DNA of 64,000 bases from Coemansia sp. RSA 487 (taxonomy: Eukaryota > Kickxellomycota > Kickxellomycetes > Kickxellales > Kickxellaceae). The DNA lies in the NCBI GenBank assembly GCA_027577595.1, contig JANBRJ010000039.1:62001-126000 (forward strand), read 5' to 3'. The notes beneath the pieces are model-generated. The model was given only the letters and a program-made list of their open reading frames with translations. It did not search any database and was not told the origin of the DNA. Below are positions 48,009-58,573 of the stretch, in pieces (the first letter of the stretch is position 1; the number at the start of each line of letters is the position of its first letter). Made by a program: the position numbers and the translations under genes.

Positions 48009-49004
48009 ATACCTTGTCTCGTTTAAAAAAAAATTTCTTCTTCACGATGCCTTTGCAACCCTTCTCTGTATGAAGCAACAATAGTAATATACATTTAACC
48101 AAGTAACATGTATCCTGCTTCTTTTTATACGTCTTGATTGGCACAAAGTGATTTGTAATTCCCAAGAAATTTAATAAAACAACTAAAGCTAGATAGCTGA
48201 GTAGGTGCTCAAATGTTGGTACTGAATCGTAGCTATGAGGTCATGCTAGTGTCTGACCATTGTGTTCTATATGGTCAACACCATCCTTTTTTTTGGAAAC
48301 AAAACTCTTGGCATTCAGCAGCAATGTACATTTTGCATTCTTTAGCCGAAATTATTGAAACCGTGGTGGCTTGATGCAGCTTGCTACAATGACACTGTTT
48401 TTCCAATGGCCATAGTTTGTAAACAGGGAGTGTTGTTTGAAATAAAAAAATTGTAGTATTGATTGTATATTATTGCTTGAAAATAAAGAAAACCCAAACG
48501 AAGGGACGCCTGACAAAAAAGACACTTGGCTTTCTAGCTAGGCTGACTGTGAGAACACACAATTAAAACTCTGGTAATGGCAACAATATCAACAGCAACA
48601 ACAAGATGTGGCTGGCATGCCAAAGAAGAAACAAGGCTCTGTTTTTATTTCGTTTAGCAATACAGCAACTATATTGCAATGCAGCAATATTTCTTTCTAT
48701 CCAAGGACTGCAGTCAACCATTTAAATTCTCGGCAGCATGGCAAAGTTTATGTGCACAACAAAATGATTCCCTAGTAGTTTTTAACCGCAATTTATTCTC
48801 TTCATTTCTCCCTTCGTTCTCTCTTCTTGGGATACAAGCTCTTTGGTAATTGTTTTCCCACAACTAACCAATTCCTCTTTACCCGACACTCGCATCCGCC
48901 ATCCTTCTCGCTTGATCTCTCTAGATTGCGTCCTTTTTCCCTCGCCTACCCATATTCCAAATTCCAAATTCCGCCTTCCATCCCAAAGAACTCCAAGAAA
49001 GAAA
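48009..49004. other. Intergenic, universal stress protein to secreted protein
   Basis: AT-rich sequence with poly-A/T runs. The last ~150 bp (about 48850-49000) are strongly pyrimidine-rich, like other strong promoters in this window. No gene is supported. Confidence 0.6.
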
Positions 49005-49646
49005 ATGACTCGCACCGCACTTTCACTCGTCGCTGCTGTTGCCGCCGTTGCCATCTCTACTGCAAACGCTCAGCAACTGCCGGCTGGATTTTCACCCGAC
49101 ATCCTGAACCAGCTCCCGGTCCCGCCACAGCAAGCGCCTGCTCCAACTCAGGCGCCTGCGCCAATCGACCCCAACAACCCGATTGCGCAGCCATTGCCTG
49201 CTCCTCCAGCATCTGCTCCTCAGCCGGCCTCCATTCCTGCTGGACTCGAGGGCTTTGCAAGCATCCCTGGTGCGATGCCGTCGCTTCCGCAGGCCAACTC
49301 CATCCCTCTGCCGACCGTGGCAATACAGACGTCGTTCCCAAGCGATGTCATGTTCAGTACTAACCAGCCGCTGTCCACCCTCGCCCACCCGGAGGAGTCA
49401 TTTGGCATTTCCGAATCAGGCATGCCTTTAGGCGAGCTCGGAAATTCCTTGGATCACTTCTCCGACAGCGAATTTGGCTCTGAGTCTCGGATTCCAGGCG
49501 AATCTCGGCTGCCTGGAGAGTCACGTCTTCCTGGAGAGTCTGGAATATTGGAAGGAGACACATTCTCGAGTGGGTCCCGCTCAGGGGTCCCTCACATGGT
49601 ATATGCTGGTGTTGCCTTGGCTTTTGGTGTCATTCCGCTTTTCTAG
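49005..49646 (+). CDS. Secreted, probably GPI-anchored Pro/Ser-rich protein, 213 aa
   Basis: The ATG at 49005 gives a clean signal peptide (MTRTALSLVAAVAAVAISTANA, cleaved before QQLPAG). The in-frame frame upstream is leader. The mature part is rich in Pro, Ala, Gln and Ser (PVPPQQAPAPTQAPAP), then has a short repeat (GESRLPGESRLPGES; units SRIPGE, SRLPGE, SRLPGE). It ends with Ser/Gly followed by a hydrophobic tail (VYAGVALAFGVIPLF), the layout of a GPI-anchor signal. No catalytic domain is seen. It is probably a cell-wall or surface protein. The small protein at 60671 has the same architecture. Confidence 0.75.
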   Translation: MTRTALSLVAAVAAVAISTANAQQLPAGFSPDILNQLPVPPQQAPAPTQAPAPIDPNNPIAQPLPAPPASAPQPASIPAGLEGFASIPGAMPSLPQANSIPLPTVAIQTSFPSDVMFSTNQPLSTLAHPEESFGISESGMPLGELGNSLDHFSDSEFGSESRIPGESRLPGESRLPGESGILEGDTFSSGSRSGVPHMVYAGVALAFGVIPLF

Positions 49647-49852
49647 TTTTTTCTCTTCGAATCCCCCACCATTGTTATTTGATATAACGCAAATTAAAAG
49701 AAAATTTTCTAGAACACAAAGAGTGCTATACCATTTTTCCATTCAGGAAACAATTTTGAGACCACTACTAATTCGGATGCCATTGGGAATAGAGGTGCAA
49801 ACAAGTTAATTTCTCGGGAATTAGGGCTGGAATTGGGTTGAATTCCGCGCAT
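49647..49852. other. Spacer before tRNA-Leu
   Basis: 3' flank of the secreted-protein gene; AT-rich, nothing further seen. Confidence 0.6.
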
Positions 49853-49934
49853 GGGAAGATGGCCGAGCGGTCTAAGGCGCTGCGTTCAGGTCGCAGTCTA
49901 GTAATAGGCGTGGGTTCGAATCCCACTCTTCTCA
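49853..49934 (+). tRNA. tRNA-Leu (anticodon CAG)
   Basis: The cloverleaf can be drawn fully. The acceptor stem GGGAAGA pairs with TCTTCTC (one G-T pair), discriminator A. The D arm is TGGCCGAGCGGTCTAAGGC, the usual Leu/Ser start. The anticodon stem CTGCG/CGCAG has loop TTCAGGT, giving CAG, which reads CUG. There is a long variable arm (class II) and T arm GTGGG-TTCGAAT-CCCAC. It has no intron. A T-run shortly after the gene suits RNA polymerase III termination. A CAG anticodon with class II leucine features means CUG is read as Leu, not reassigned. Confidence 0.95.
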
Positions 49935-50058
49935 CTTTAAATTTTGTTTTTTTCTCGTGTTTCGGCCCAATAAAAACTAATTTTACTCGCGCTTTCCATT
50001 CCTTTGCTGGGTTTAGATGTGAAATATATTGTTAGCGAAAATGAAACAGAAAAAAAGC

Positions 50059-51099
50059 TCAAAGTTTTGCCTTGATTACGCTCTTGCCAAAGTTCTTGCC
50101 CTCGTAAAGATTGATAAGAGCAAGCGGCGCATTCTCCAGACCCTCAGTCTCGTCGATTCTGTACTGTATTTTTCCTTCCTTGTAGAGCTTTGACACTTCT
50201 TTGAAGAAATCAGCATGCTCTTGGGTGTTGTAGTGGTCGAGGATGATGAAGCCCTTGACTGTTGCCTTCTTGATGAGGATGTTGGTAAAATTCTTCACAC
50301 CATACACTTGGTCGGGCGATGAGAGGTTGTATTGGGTAATTGCACCACAAACAATAATACGCGCATAGGGGTTGATGTTGGCAAGGGCGCCATCAAGGAA
50401 CGAACCACCAACATTATCAAAGTAAATGTCGATGCCATGCGGCGCAGCCTTCTTGATTGCGGTGCTGTAGTCGCCGCACGTCTTGTAGTTGAATGCGACA
50501 TCAGCGCCGAGGCTTTTGACGTAGTCGACCTTATCGTCGGAGCCGGCGACAGCAACAACAGTCAGCCCACGAGCCTTTGCAAGTTGCACAACCATCTGGC
50601 CCACAGCGCCCGATGCAGACGAAACAAGAATAGTCTCGCCGGGCTTCGGCTTTCCGAGCACAACAGTGCCATAGTACGCCGTATAGGACGGCATGCTAAG
50701 TACACCAACGAAATCGCGGGGGTCTGCACCGCTCTGAAGAGGCGCCTTGGACAGCTCCTTGGCATCGACAATGTACTCGGACTCCCATCTGCCGTTGTTG
50801 TGAGTAACCACCTCGCCCTCGTTAAAGTCCTTGCTTGTCGACACGACAACCTTGCCAACCAAGAAGTTGGTGATCGTCTTTCCAACATGGTAGCTTTCGA
50901 CATAGCTGCCCTTGACGCCACTGATGCGGCCGCGTTGATAAGGGTCGACAGAATAGTAAAGAGGGCGGATCAGGACCTGGTTATCTTTAAGCTGGTCCTT
51001 GGTAGGCGCTGGGAGCTTTTCGACGTTGAAGTCGGATTCCTTGAGATATCCACCAGCAACGTGGTACTTGAGCGCGACACGAGTAATCTGAGAGGCCAT
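50059..51099 (-). CDS. NADPH-dependent MDR reductase (prostaglandin/alkenal reductase type), 346 aa
   Basis: An intronless gene with ATG at 51099. The N-terminal GroES-like domain has LIRPLYYSVDPYQRGRISG. The nucleotide-binding Rossmann domain has ILVSSASGAVGQMVVQLAKARG (in parts: SASGAVGQ), then VVAVAGSDDKVDYVKSLGAD and IDIYFDNVGG. The YYSVDPY and DNVGG motifs mark the zinc-independent medium-chain dehydrogenases related to leukotriene B4 12-hydroxydehydrogenase, plant alkenal reductase and bacterial curcumin reductase. These reduce the C=C bond of alpha,beta-unsaturated carbonyls with NADPH, often detoxifying lipid-peroxidation aldehydes. No zinc-binding Cys set is present. It is likely cytosolic; the exact substrate is unknown. 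Confidence 0.9.
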   Translation of the reverse strand: MASQITRVALKYHVAGGYLKESDFNVEKLPAPTKDQLKDNQVLIRPLYYSVDPYQRGRISGVKGSYVESYHVGKTITNFLVGKVVVSTSKDFNEGEVVTHNNGRWESEYIVDAKELSKAPLQSGADPRDFVGVLSMPSYTAYYGTVVLGKPKPGETILVSSASGAVGQMVVQLAKARGLTVVAVAGSDDKVDYVKSLGADVAFNYKTCGDYSTAIKKAAPHGIDIYFDNVGGSFLDGALANINPYARIIVCGAITQYNLSSPDQVYGVKNFTNILIKKATVKGFIILDHYNTQEHADFFKEVSKLYKEGKIQYRIDETEGLENAPLALINLYEGKNFGKSVIKAKL

Positions 51100-51987
51100 A
51101 TTATTTAGATGTTCCTTTTGGTGTTTTTGGAGGGGGGCGAGTATCCGATGGATTAATTGAGGAGTGAATGTGTTGGTGTTTTATTCTCTCAACATGGTTT
51201 GGTGTTATCCTCCATTTATATAAAATTCTAGATCTCGTTGCGCATGGGCGATGTAATGGCAGAGTAGTACTAAAACATTCGAGAGCGCACTATGTTTGTC
51301 AGTATCTACCACTCTTTTCAACTGTTTATTTTATTCTTATTTTTATTTTTCGCACCATACCTAACCCCCGACGCCGGCATCAATGTTTCCGAACATCCGG
51401 GGGTTGATGATAACAACCCAGGATTCTGGGAGCTGAAACTATAACCAATCCTCATAGGCTGCATATAGACACTGATTACTAATGCACTCGTGCATAATTA
51501 GTTTGGTCTGTTGTATTGCGTTAACTGGTGTCGTCTTGCCCCGATAAAAAGAAGCTGCTTGTCAAGCATGTACCAATTATTCCCGCATGAATAAATACAG
51601 CAATAGTTGCTACCGATAGCGTCATCGACGGACAGAGATTAAATTTAGATCAAGTGAGCAAAATTAAAAAAGCTACTGGAAATATATCAAATTAAGTGAC
51701 TTAATGAATGCCCTGTCTCGACTCAATCGGGTTATTCTGGAAATGTCCTTGTAATGCTATTTCAATCAACTCGATTCATAGGAGATATCTGGAAGTGAAC
51801 AGGATATTTCTATAGAAAAGGCAAAAAATATTATACATGTGACAGCTTTGGCGAGCACTCGGAAATGACAATGCATGGCACTGCATGTACCAATTGCATG
51901 TGCGTTCCGTGCGAAAATTTTGAAACAACAGCAGCTTTATTTCTTATTATATTTAAAAATCTTTCAATAATGGTAGGAACTGTTCGC
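51100..51987. other. Intergenic, MDR reductase 5' side to the ankyrin gene 3' end
   Basis: The promoter side of the reductase, then AT-rich sequence leading to the 3' end of the ankyrin gene. No gene was seen. Confidence 0.6.
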
Positions 51988-54900
51988 TCAGTTACCATCC
52001 GATGACGACGGATTCTGGTGCTGTGTTTTGTTTCGATAGTATAGTTTTAGTGCATATCTAAGCGGCAGCATTTTTTGCGGACCATTCCACACAGGTACTA
52101 TACTCGCTGAACTGCTGGTGTCCACCATGTTAGTGATTGGCTGTGGATTTGCGGAAGGTGAGTGCGCAGAAACTGCAGGCGTATCCGCCAGCCCGATGGT
52201 GCTGAGATCCAGCGTAATTGTGATAAGTTGCTTGCTTATTTGTGGGAAATCACGCCGAATGATACGCACAACTTCATCAAGCTTGACGAAATATAGCCGA
52301 AGTGCAACAAACTTATTCTTCTCGTGCAGTGTAAACTGGCTGATCAGCTCGTTGTCCGTATCAGATACGCCGATCTCGGCATCTAGCGTCTTTGAAGCGG
52401 TGGCCGCTGTCCTTGGCCGACTGGCTTTAGCTTTGGCTTTGGCTTTAGCTTTAGCTTTGGTGCCTTTGGTTGAGCTACGAGATGTTGCTGTTCCATTTGC
52501 TGCCGATCTCGTCAGCGAGGATGCTGTAGCTCCATGTATGAACTGCAAGTTAGACACAAACATCCCTGCCAATGGCTCCCACAAACGCTCCTTTTGCGAC
52601 TCCGTAACCTTCTGACGACACAAGTTTGGGTATTTCGCAAACAGCGGGTTACTCTCGACAGCGTAAGCACTGTCGTTTTCATCATTTTCGTTGTTTTCGT
52701 CGTCAGGGTCACCATCACTCCTAGGCGTGCCTACAGCCATGCCCAAAAGCAGCCTAATTTGAAGATCAACGACAAAGTAGTCCAACTTTGATGTTGGCGG
52801 GTCAGAATGCAGTTGTATGGTGTATAGAGGCAGATATCTGATTGCCTGTGCGGCTATAGATGACTGCGTCCGAGGTTCTGCGTGCTCGATACGCACGGCA
52901 GGATCCTCTACAATTGTCCGACCGCCGCCAGAACGCGATTTTGACGATTTGGCTCTTTTCGTGGCGAGTGGCATTTGGTGCTCCACCGTCTGACCAAATA
53001 CACTCTCACTTTTAATCTCCACTGTGGGCGTGACTGCTGTCGTTGTCGATGTATCAAAAAGGTTGCTGGGTCGCACAGCTTGCTTATTGCTGCTGGGTTT
53101 GCTCGAACCGTCGATGGTGATGACCGACGAGCGTCCCGGTTGACGCTGTTTCAGTTGCTTTGGCTGCTGTTCTTGTGGCCGTTGCGGATATTCGTTTTTG
53201 ACAAAGCCATCTACGCTAGAGTCAAGGAGACCAATAGCGGTATGCTTGGCACGCTTTACGTTGTGTTGCACTGTCATTCCAGCTACCGACAGCTCGTCTT
53301 CTACATGGTCCTTATCCTCGTCATCATCGTCATCGATAATTCTCTTTTTCGATGGTCTGCTGCCTCGGCGCTTAGGAGATACGCTGCTCGATGGCAGGCT
53401 ACGTGCTGGACCAGCCCCACCCGGATGGTTTTTGTCAATGTTGGCATTTTCTCTATCCGTTATCGACTCATTTGCTTCCAAAAAGCCGTCAGTTACATCC
53501 TTCAGCAAAGCCGGGCTGATGCTAGAATCCAGTGACGATCTGCGCTGTGTCTTTGACTTACGTTTTTCCATCCGCTCGATAGTTCCAACAAGAACCTGGA
53601 GTTTTCTCTCATCGCGTGAAAGCTTTGATGTACTCGACGAATAATAGTAATTGACCTGCGGCTTTTCGGCTTCGTCGCGTAAGCGCTTGAGCGAGGCAAG
53701 TTCGCGCTTGCTGCCAGTACCATACGCATCATCTTCATTTCGCTCATCAGGACTTTGGGGCTGTAGGGATCCGGATCGCTGTACTCTACCGACTCCACTG
53801 TGGGCAGGCGGCCGCTGCTTGTGGTTACCGCTTTTGAAAGCAGTGGTAGTAATCTGAGCAGGTTCGTGCGCAACAGTGTCTGAGTCTGCATTATCAGAGG
53901 CAACGTTGATACGGTGGAAATCAGCCACAATACTGGCACTGTCTGACGTATCGCTCTCTGAGGTATCCGAATGAACTGCTGAGCGCTTGCCTTTGCCTTT
54001 GCCTTTGCCTTTGCCTTTGCCTTTTCCATTTTGCGTGGGTCGAGAGTGCTTTTGAACAAAAGGCACAGACGCTCGGTAATTGGACCGCTTGTGCTGCTCG
54101 ATAACCAACAAAACGTCGTCTTGGTCCTCCTCCTTAGCCATGTCCTCTGGGGTTATTTTCTTACTATTTTGGAGATGCGGATCTGCGCCTGCAGCAATTA
54201 GGCAACGCACAACGTCAACATGGCCATTGGCGCAGGCATCGTGCAAAGGCGTATCGCCTCCAAACCCGCGAGCATTAAAGTTGGCACCCCGGCGGAGCAA
54301 CGCAAGAACAACATCACTGTGCCCTTCTAGAGAAGCTTCGTGTAATGGCGTCCATTTTGCATTATCCTTCATGTCTATATCCGCGCCCTGATTTATAAGA
54401 CTGACAGTTTGCTCTAGGTCGCCTGCGTTGCATGCCCGATGCAGCTTTGTCTGCCCGGCCTTGTCGCGAGTAAGCACTATACGCTGTGCCTTTGCCCGGT
54501 CGGTAAGAAGCCGTGCAATCTTTTCATTTGAGCACGTTTCCAGAGGAGTGAGATATCGAGAGTTTGTTATACTCGTGTTTGCGCCATGGTCGAGAAGCAG
54601 ACAGACAGTGTGTATATCGTCGTTAGTCACAGCCTGGTGCAAGGGTGTCAGCCGCAAGTTTGACGTGGTGAGGTTGACGTTTGGAAAGGGCGACAATAAC
54701 TGACGCAACACGTAGTTTTTAGACATCTCAGAGGTACTGCCTTCGCCGTCGGGATCGGTAATATCGCCAACCTGCGCACAAACTGGGGGATCAAGCAGCA
54801 ACTCAAGCGTATCTACGCAGCCGTGCTTTGATGCGGCGTGGACTGCTGTATTTCCATTCGAGTCAGCCATGTTGATTGAGGCGCCACGTAAAAGAAGCTT

Positions 54901-55719
54901 GCGACACACTAGTGTGTCACCTTTTCCTGCGAAATACACGAGCTGAGGACAGCCCTTGTCATCGACATAGTCAGGCTCATCGTACTTTGGCTTTCGACGC
55001 TTGCTCAGCTTGTGCCTACGAAGTGCTTTATCAACTTGGCTTTTGCGGACGGAATTACGATGCTCCGAGTCTGATTCATTGTGCTTCGGGTGTCGTGAGA
55101 TCTGCAGCTTACTGGCGGTAGAATTGTCCTCTACATCCGCGTCCAGACCATCCTGGCAATTGGGATTGCTGCTATTAGGCCTACCGTCGTTGTCGTCGTT
55201 ATCATCATCGTCAGCAATGACCTTCCGCCTACGGTGGGTTTTCAATGCAGACGACTGGTTCGACTTTTTTCCATGGCCATGCTTCCTTGCTGCAACGCCA
55301 CCACTACGAGGAGCAGCATTTTTGAAATCGTCAACATCGACCTCGCTTTCAGCAATCACCACCGAGGATTCTGTTTTTTGGCTGCTAGCGTTGCTGCCAT
55401 TGACAATATTTCTGCGACTTCGATTGTTGCTTTTTGAGCGACCAAGCCCATTTCTTACAATAGGGCGATTATTGTTTGTATCCGACATGCCGTCGCTATC
55501 TTCCGCGTCACTAAACTCGTGCAGACTGCTCAGCGAGCCACTGGATGAAAACAACTCTTCTTCATCAAAACATTCGCTATTGTTGGAGTTTTGGTCTTCC
55601 TCGCTTACGCCCTGGCGTCGTCTTCCTGACGTGCTGATGCGTTGTGCGTTATCATCATTCGACGTCGCAAACCACTCCTCGTCTGCCAACACCGTTTCCA
55701 CCTCGGAATCACGGTCCAT
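51988..55719 (-). CDS. Ankyrin-repeat protein resembling Hos4 (Set3C histone deacetylase complex), 1243 aa
   Basis: The ATG at 55719 (MDRDSEVETVLADEEWF) is used. The open frame upstream is hydrophobic and looks like leader, perhaps with a 5' intron (GTACGT donor, GTTAG acceptor). Residues ~1-250 are acidic and Ser-rich. Ankyrin repeats fill ~250-560 (NGNTAVHAASKHGCVDTLELLLD, LTPLHQAVTNDDIH, GQTKLHRACNAGDLEQ, WTPLHEASLEGHSDVVLALL, DTPLHDACANGHVDVVRCLI). The AGQTKLHRA...PLHEA...TPLHDA set is like Hos4 and ANKRD11/12. The rest is disordered, with a (KG)n run at 53983-54027 and a (KA)n run at 52424-52470, then a C-terminal domain (YLPLYTIQL, YFVVDLQIRLLLGM). It probably scaffolds a nuclear HDAC complex; this is inferred. 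Confidence 0.75.
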   Translation of the reverse strand: MDRDSEVETVLADEEWFATSNDDNAQRISTSGRRRQGVSEEDQNSNNSECFDEEELFSSSGSLSSLHEFSDAEDSDGMSDTNNNRPIVRNGLGRSKSNNRSRRNIVNGSNASSQKTESSVVIAESEVDVDDFKNAAPRSGGVAARKHGHGKKSNQSSALKTHRRRKVIADDDDNDDNDGRPNSSNPNCQDGLDADVEDNSTASKLQISRHPKHNESDSEHRNSVRKSQVDKALRRHKLSKRRKPKYDEPDYVDDKGCPQLVYFAGKGDTLVCRKLLLRGASINMADSNGNTAVHAASKHGCVDTLELLLDPPVCAQVGDITDPDGEGSTSEMSKNYVLRQLLSPFPNVNLTTSNLRLTPLHQAVTNDDIHTVCLLLDHGANTSITNSRYLTPLETCSNEKIARLLTDRAKAQRIVLTRDKAGQTKLHRACNAGDLEQTVSLINQGADIDMKDNAKWTPLHEASLEGHSDVVLALLRRGANFNARGFGGDTPLHDACANGHVDVVRCLIAAGADPHLQNSKKITPEDMAKEEDQDDVLLVIEQHKRSNYRASVPFVQKHSRPTQNGKGKGKGKGKGKGKRSAVHSDTSESDTSDSASIVADFHRINVASDNADSDTVAHEPAQITTTAFKSGNHKQRPPAHSGVGRVQRSGSLQPQSPDERNEDDAYGTGSKRELASLKRLRDEAEKPQVNYYYSSSTSKLSRDERKLQVLVGTIERMEKRKSKTQRRSSLDSSISPALLKDVTDGFLEANESITDRENANIDKNHPGGAGPARSLPSSSVSPKRRGSRPSKKRIIDDDDDEDKDHVEDELSVAGMTVQHNVKRAKHTAIGLLDSSVDGFVKNEYPQRPQEQQPKQLKQRQPGRSSVITIDGSSKPSSNKQAVRPSNLFDTSTTTAVTPTVEIKSESVFGQTVEHQMPLATKRAKSSKSRSGGGRTIVEDPAVRIEHAEPRTQSSIAAQAIRYLPLYTIQLHSDPPTSKLDYFVVDLQIRLLLGMAVGTPRSDGDPDDENNENDENDSAYAVESNPLFAKYPNLCRQKVTESQKERLWEPLAGMFVSNLQFIHGATASSLTRSAANGTATSRSSTKGTKAKAKAKAKAKASRPRTAATASKTLDAEIGVSDTDNELISQFTLHEKNKFVALRLYFVKLDEVVRIIRRDFPQISKQLITITLDLSTIGLADTPAVSAHSPSANPQPITNMVDTSSSASIVPVWNGPQKMLPLRYALKLYYRNKTQHQNPSSSDGN

Positions 55720-56488
55720 TTTCTCTAACAGTAGGAAACCCAGGCAAATAGTCAAACAAAAATTAAGCAAGCAGAAGCTGTGTGGAAAAATTGTTGAAAT
55801 AAAAGCTTTTGAAGGCACAAAGTTAAAGTTATAACGTACCATAAAAGAATTAGCGACCGCTAATGCTGAAAAGATGTACACAACCGCCAACGAACAAGTA
55901 CAACGTTGCTATTTTCAAAATGCCTCCTCAGTCTTTTTTGGTACTGCGTATTTACAAAAAATAAAAGACAGGAGGAAACAGGCCAGACCAATGCTTTCCA
56001 GAGTAATGGAAATGAACAGCGGGGATAATAATTTTAAAGAGTACAATGGTGAATGCCACTAAATTTCCAAGCAAATAAAAAAGTATACAAGGGAGAAAAT
56101 GCTGGAATAAAAAAGAATAGTAAAAACCCAAGGAAATTCTATTTGCAAGAAAGAAAGGAAGGAAAGGGTAAACACGTCGTAATGAAAAGTGGTGTCATTT
56201 TTTTCAAGCTTGGACGATCATCCATTACACAGGCGAAAAAAAGGCTCTATTATCAACACCAAAAAGGGGGGATGATCAAACACACGAGCGATTGGCCAAA
56301 ATATTACTGATCGCTGCGCACGTGCCATCAAATCCAAACAAGGCGAAAGCAGGTAATTCCTGTGTTGCCTTTGAAAATAGTTCTAGATGAATCAGAGATT
56401 TTCTGCGAGGAGCAGAAAGCTTCGCAACATTCCAAACAGACGGCAACAATTTTGTCTAACGTAGCTTCACAAGCTTTCGATCACTCAA
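55720..56488. other. Intergenic, ankyrin gene 5' side to the RING gene 3' end
   Basis: A-rich sequence on the plus strand; it includes the possible leader intron of the ankyrin gene just upstream of its start. No gene was seen. Confidence 0.55.
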
Positions 56489-58573
56489 CTAGCTCCGACG
56501 ATACCAACTCGGTGCTGGAGGTTCACCTTCATCAGTCGTGCTGTCGTTGTCGTCCAAACGCAAAACGTAATAATCACTTGGAGAACGAACGCGAGAATTT
56601 TGCGTGCGCGAGGGAATACAGGGGTTGTTGCTATTAAACACGCGATTATAGCTCATGTCGTCTTGTATAGGATAAGCGTTGCTTGTGCTAGCTATGGTGT
56701 CAGAGGCAAATGGTTCATTGCCTCGACTACGGCTTTCGGCAGTCGAGTATCCGCGTAGCGAGCGTCTTGTATCGCTACTGGGCAAGCTAAATCCCGATGC
56801 TCTCGCAGAGACGGGCGATAGCAGCGATTCTTCATATCGGTTGCGGTAAAAGCTTAGATCGCGCGAGCCGTGTTCTGATCCAGCAGTGCTGGAGCTATCC
56901 AGATAAGGCGTATTATTGGCTTGCCTACCTGGCTGCCAATGGTCCAGTCTCGAGTGCATGGGCGTGCTTGTTGCTGGGGATCGCGATGAAGGGCGCGGAT
57001 AGTTTGTTCTTCTTCTTTGGAGCAGCTCTGCAGGATCAAAAAGAGGCTCAGGAGGAGACTGTGGTGGTGTTGTTTCAAACTCCGATCTCCGGATCACTAG
57101 CAGGCTCGGTCTTCTTTGCTCACTAGAGGGTGGCGCAGCATTGCTTCTTTCAGATCGAGGGGTAGATGCTGTGTTATATTCCCTTGCGGCATTTCGTGCC
57201 GACTCTATTAGGCGCTCAACTCGGGATAGTACCTGGCCCGGTCTTCTGGTTAGACGTGACATATTTATTGACGGCGACTGGCGCGGCGTGCTGCCTTCGA
57301 CATTGATGCTGCTTGCTAGCCGCCTGCGAATTCGCTCCAGGTCGCAGTGTGGACATGCCCCGCCACGTAATGTCCACCGTGTGCATACCCGGCAGCGCTC
57401 GTAGCTGCCACTCGCGTTGCCGCTGGACTGTGTAGGAAACAGCTGCTGCCATGGATCTTGGCTCTCACCCCTTCGAATTGCTTCTGTAGATGAAGGCTGA
57501 CATTCGTCCCCAATGCCAAGGCACTGGAGGACATCCTGTATGATAAATGCAACCGAGGGACGCTGAAGGACCGATGACCTGCATGTAGGGCACTGCATGC
57601 TTTGCGCGAGCCACTGCTTGAGACACTCCATACAGAATGTATGGCCACATCCCAGCGAATGTGGTTGTGAAAAAGGCTCCAGGCATATGGAGCACTGGAG
57701 GGATGCTTCAAGCTGCGACATTTTGCGATCGGCCGCTTCGAGCTCGGATTTTTGCACCAGCATCTCGGCGTTGAGCGATTCAACCATGTTGTTTAGCTCG
57801 GAAAGTTCTTGGTCCTTAATTGAGAGCTCACGCTGGAGGTTAGCTTCTTTGGTAGATGGTTTATTTGATGCCGACTGCCGCGGCATGGGATCGTGTAGAT
57901 TACATCCGTAAAGCTCCATTGTCAGCTCGTCAATTCTATCTTCAGGCATCTCGTATATACCGCTGCTGTCATCACTATCGCCATCGTTATTGCTTCCGCC
58001 GTCATTGTCGCTGTAACTATTACGGGTGTTAATATACCCGCGAAGGATACATGAATCTAACGTGTGGTCATCCATTCCTTCCAGTACCGAGTCAATAGAT
58101 GTTTTCTCCATGTCTTCGTGTGGGGAGCAGGGTGGAATCCCGATGTCGGCGTTGTTCTGCTCAAGCGGCCGGCACATGTCTAGATTTTCGCCAGGTTCTA
58201 CCCAGTAGCCCAAAAACGCATCTGAGCGCAAGGGCAAATTCGCTGGGGTTGGCGGTATGTTCCTGTTGTCATCATACTGTCGTGGCCAAAAACAGCGTGG
58301 CGCAATTGTATCTATGGCTAGGTCGTGCTCGTTTTGCTTTCCTAAGTGTCGTAGTGTCGGCCAACGAAGCATTTTGTTTTCAATAACACTGCTAGCGTTG
58401 TCTATGTGGTTGGTGCTGCTCGCCGTTCTAGGAACAGGACTGCCATCGTCTCTGCCACCACCACCGCCACCAATGCTACTACTTGCTCTGTCGTTTCTGG
58501 TGCTGCTGTCGCCACTCCCCCCGCCACTTTCACCAACAGTATCGTCGGTGAAGGAAAATCCGTTGCGCATCAT
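56489..58573 (-). CDS. RING-finger protein, probable E3 ubiquitin ligase, 694 aa
   Basis: An intronless frame; two adjacent ATGs start it at 58573 (MMRNGFSFTDD). The RING finger is at about residues 294-340: CSICLEPF, then LGCGHTFCMECLKQWLAQSMQCPTCRS with C3HC4 spacing (C-x2-C, C-x-H-x2-C-x2-C, C-x2-C). It is preceded by a coiled coil (about 240-292, ELSELNNMVESLNAEML wording). A second small Cys set (CRVCTRW, then CPHCD) sits near residue 395 and may bind a zinc ion. The N-terminal region has WPTLRHLGKQNE and an unrecognised FLGYWVEPGENLDMCRP. The C-terminal 280 residues are Ser/Arg-rich and disordered. RING proteins recruit an E2 enzyme to ubiquitinate partners; the target is unknown. Confidence 0.8.
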   Translation of the reverse strand: MMRNGFSFTDDTVGESGGGSGDSSTRNDRASSSIGGGGGGRDDGSPVPRTASSTNHIDNASSVIENKMLRWPTLRHLGKQNEHDLAIDTIAPRCFWPRQYDDNRNIPPTPANLPLRSDAFLGYWVEPGENLDMCRPLEQNNADIGIPPCSPHEDMEKTSIDSVLEGMDDHTLDSCILRGYINTRNSYSDNDGGSNNDGDSDDSSGIYEMPEDRIDELTMELYGCNLHDPMPRQSASNKPSTKEANLQRELSIKDQELSELNNMVESLNAEMLVQKSELEAADRKMSQLEASLQCSICLEPFSQPHSLGCGHTFCMECLKQWLAQSMQCPTCRSSVLQRPSVAFIIQDVLQCLGIGDECQPSSTEAIRRGESQDPWQQLFPTQSSGNASGSYERCRVCTRWTLRGGACPHCDLERIRRRLASSINVEGSTPRQSPSINMSRLTRRPGQVLSRVERLIESARNAAREYNTASTPRSERSNAAPPSSEQRRPSLLVIRRSEFETTPPQSPPEPLFDPAELLQRRRTNYPRPSSRSPATSTPMHSRLDHWQPGRQANNTPYLDSSSTAGSEHGSRDLSFYRNRYEESLLSPVSARASGFSLPSSDTRRSLRGYSTAESRSRGNEPFASDTIASTSNAYPIQDDMSYNRVFNSNNPCIPSRTQNSRVRSPSDYYVLRLDDNDSTTDEGEPPAPSWYRRS

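Noticed and set aside
49853-49934. Possible tRNA-Ser with CAG anticodon (CUG reassignment)
   Set aside because: The D arm and anticodon stem-loop fit tRNA-Leu, and no serine-specific features were seen.
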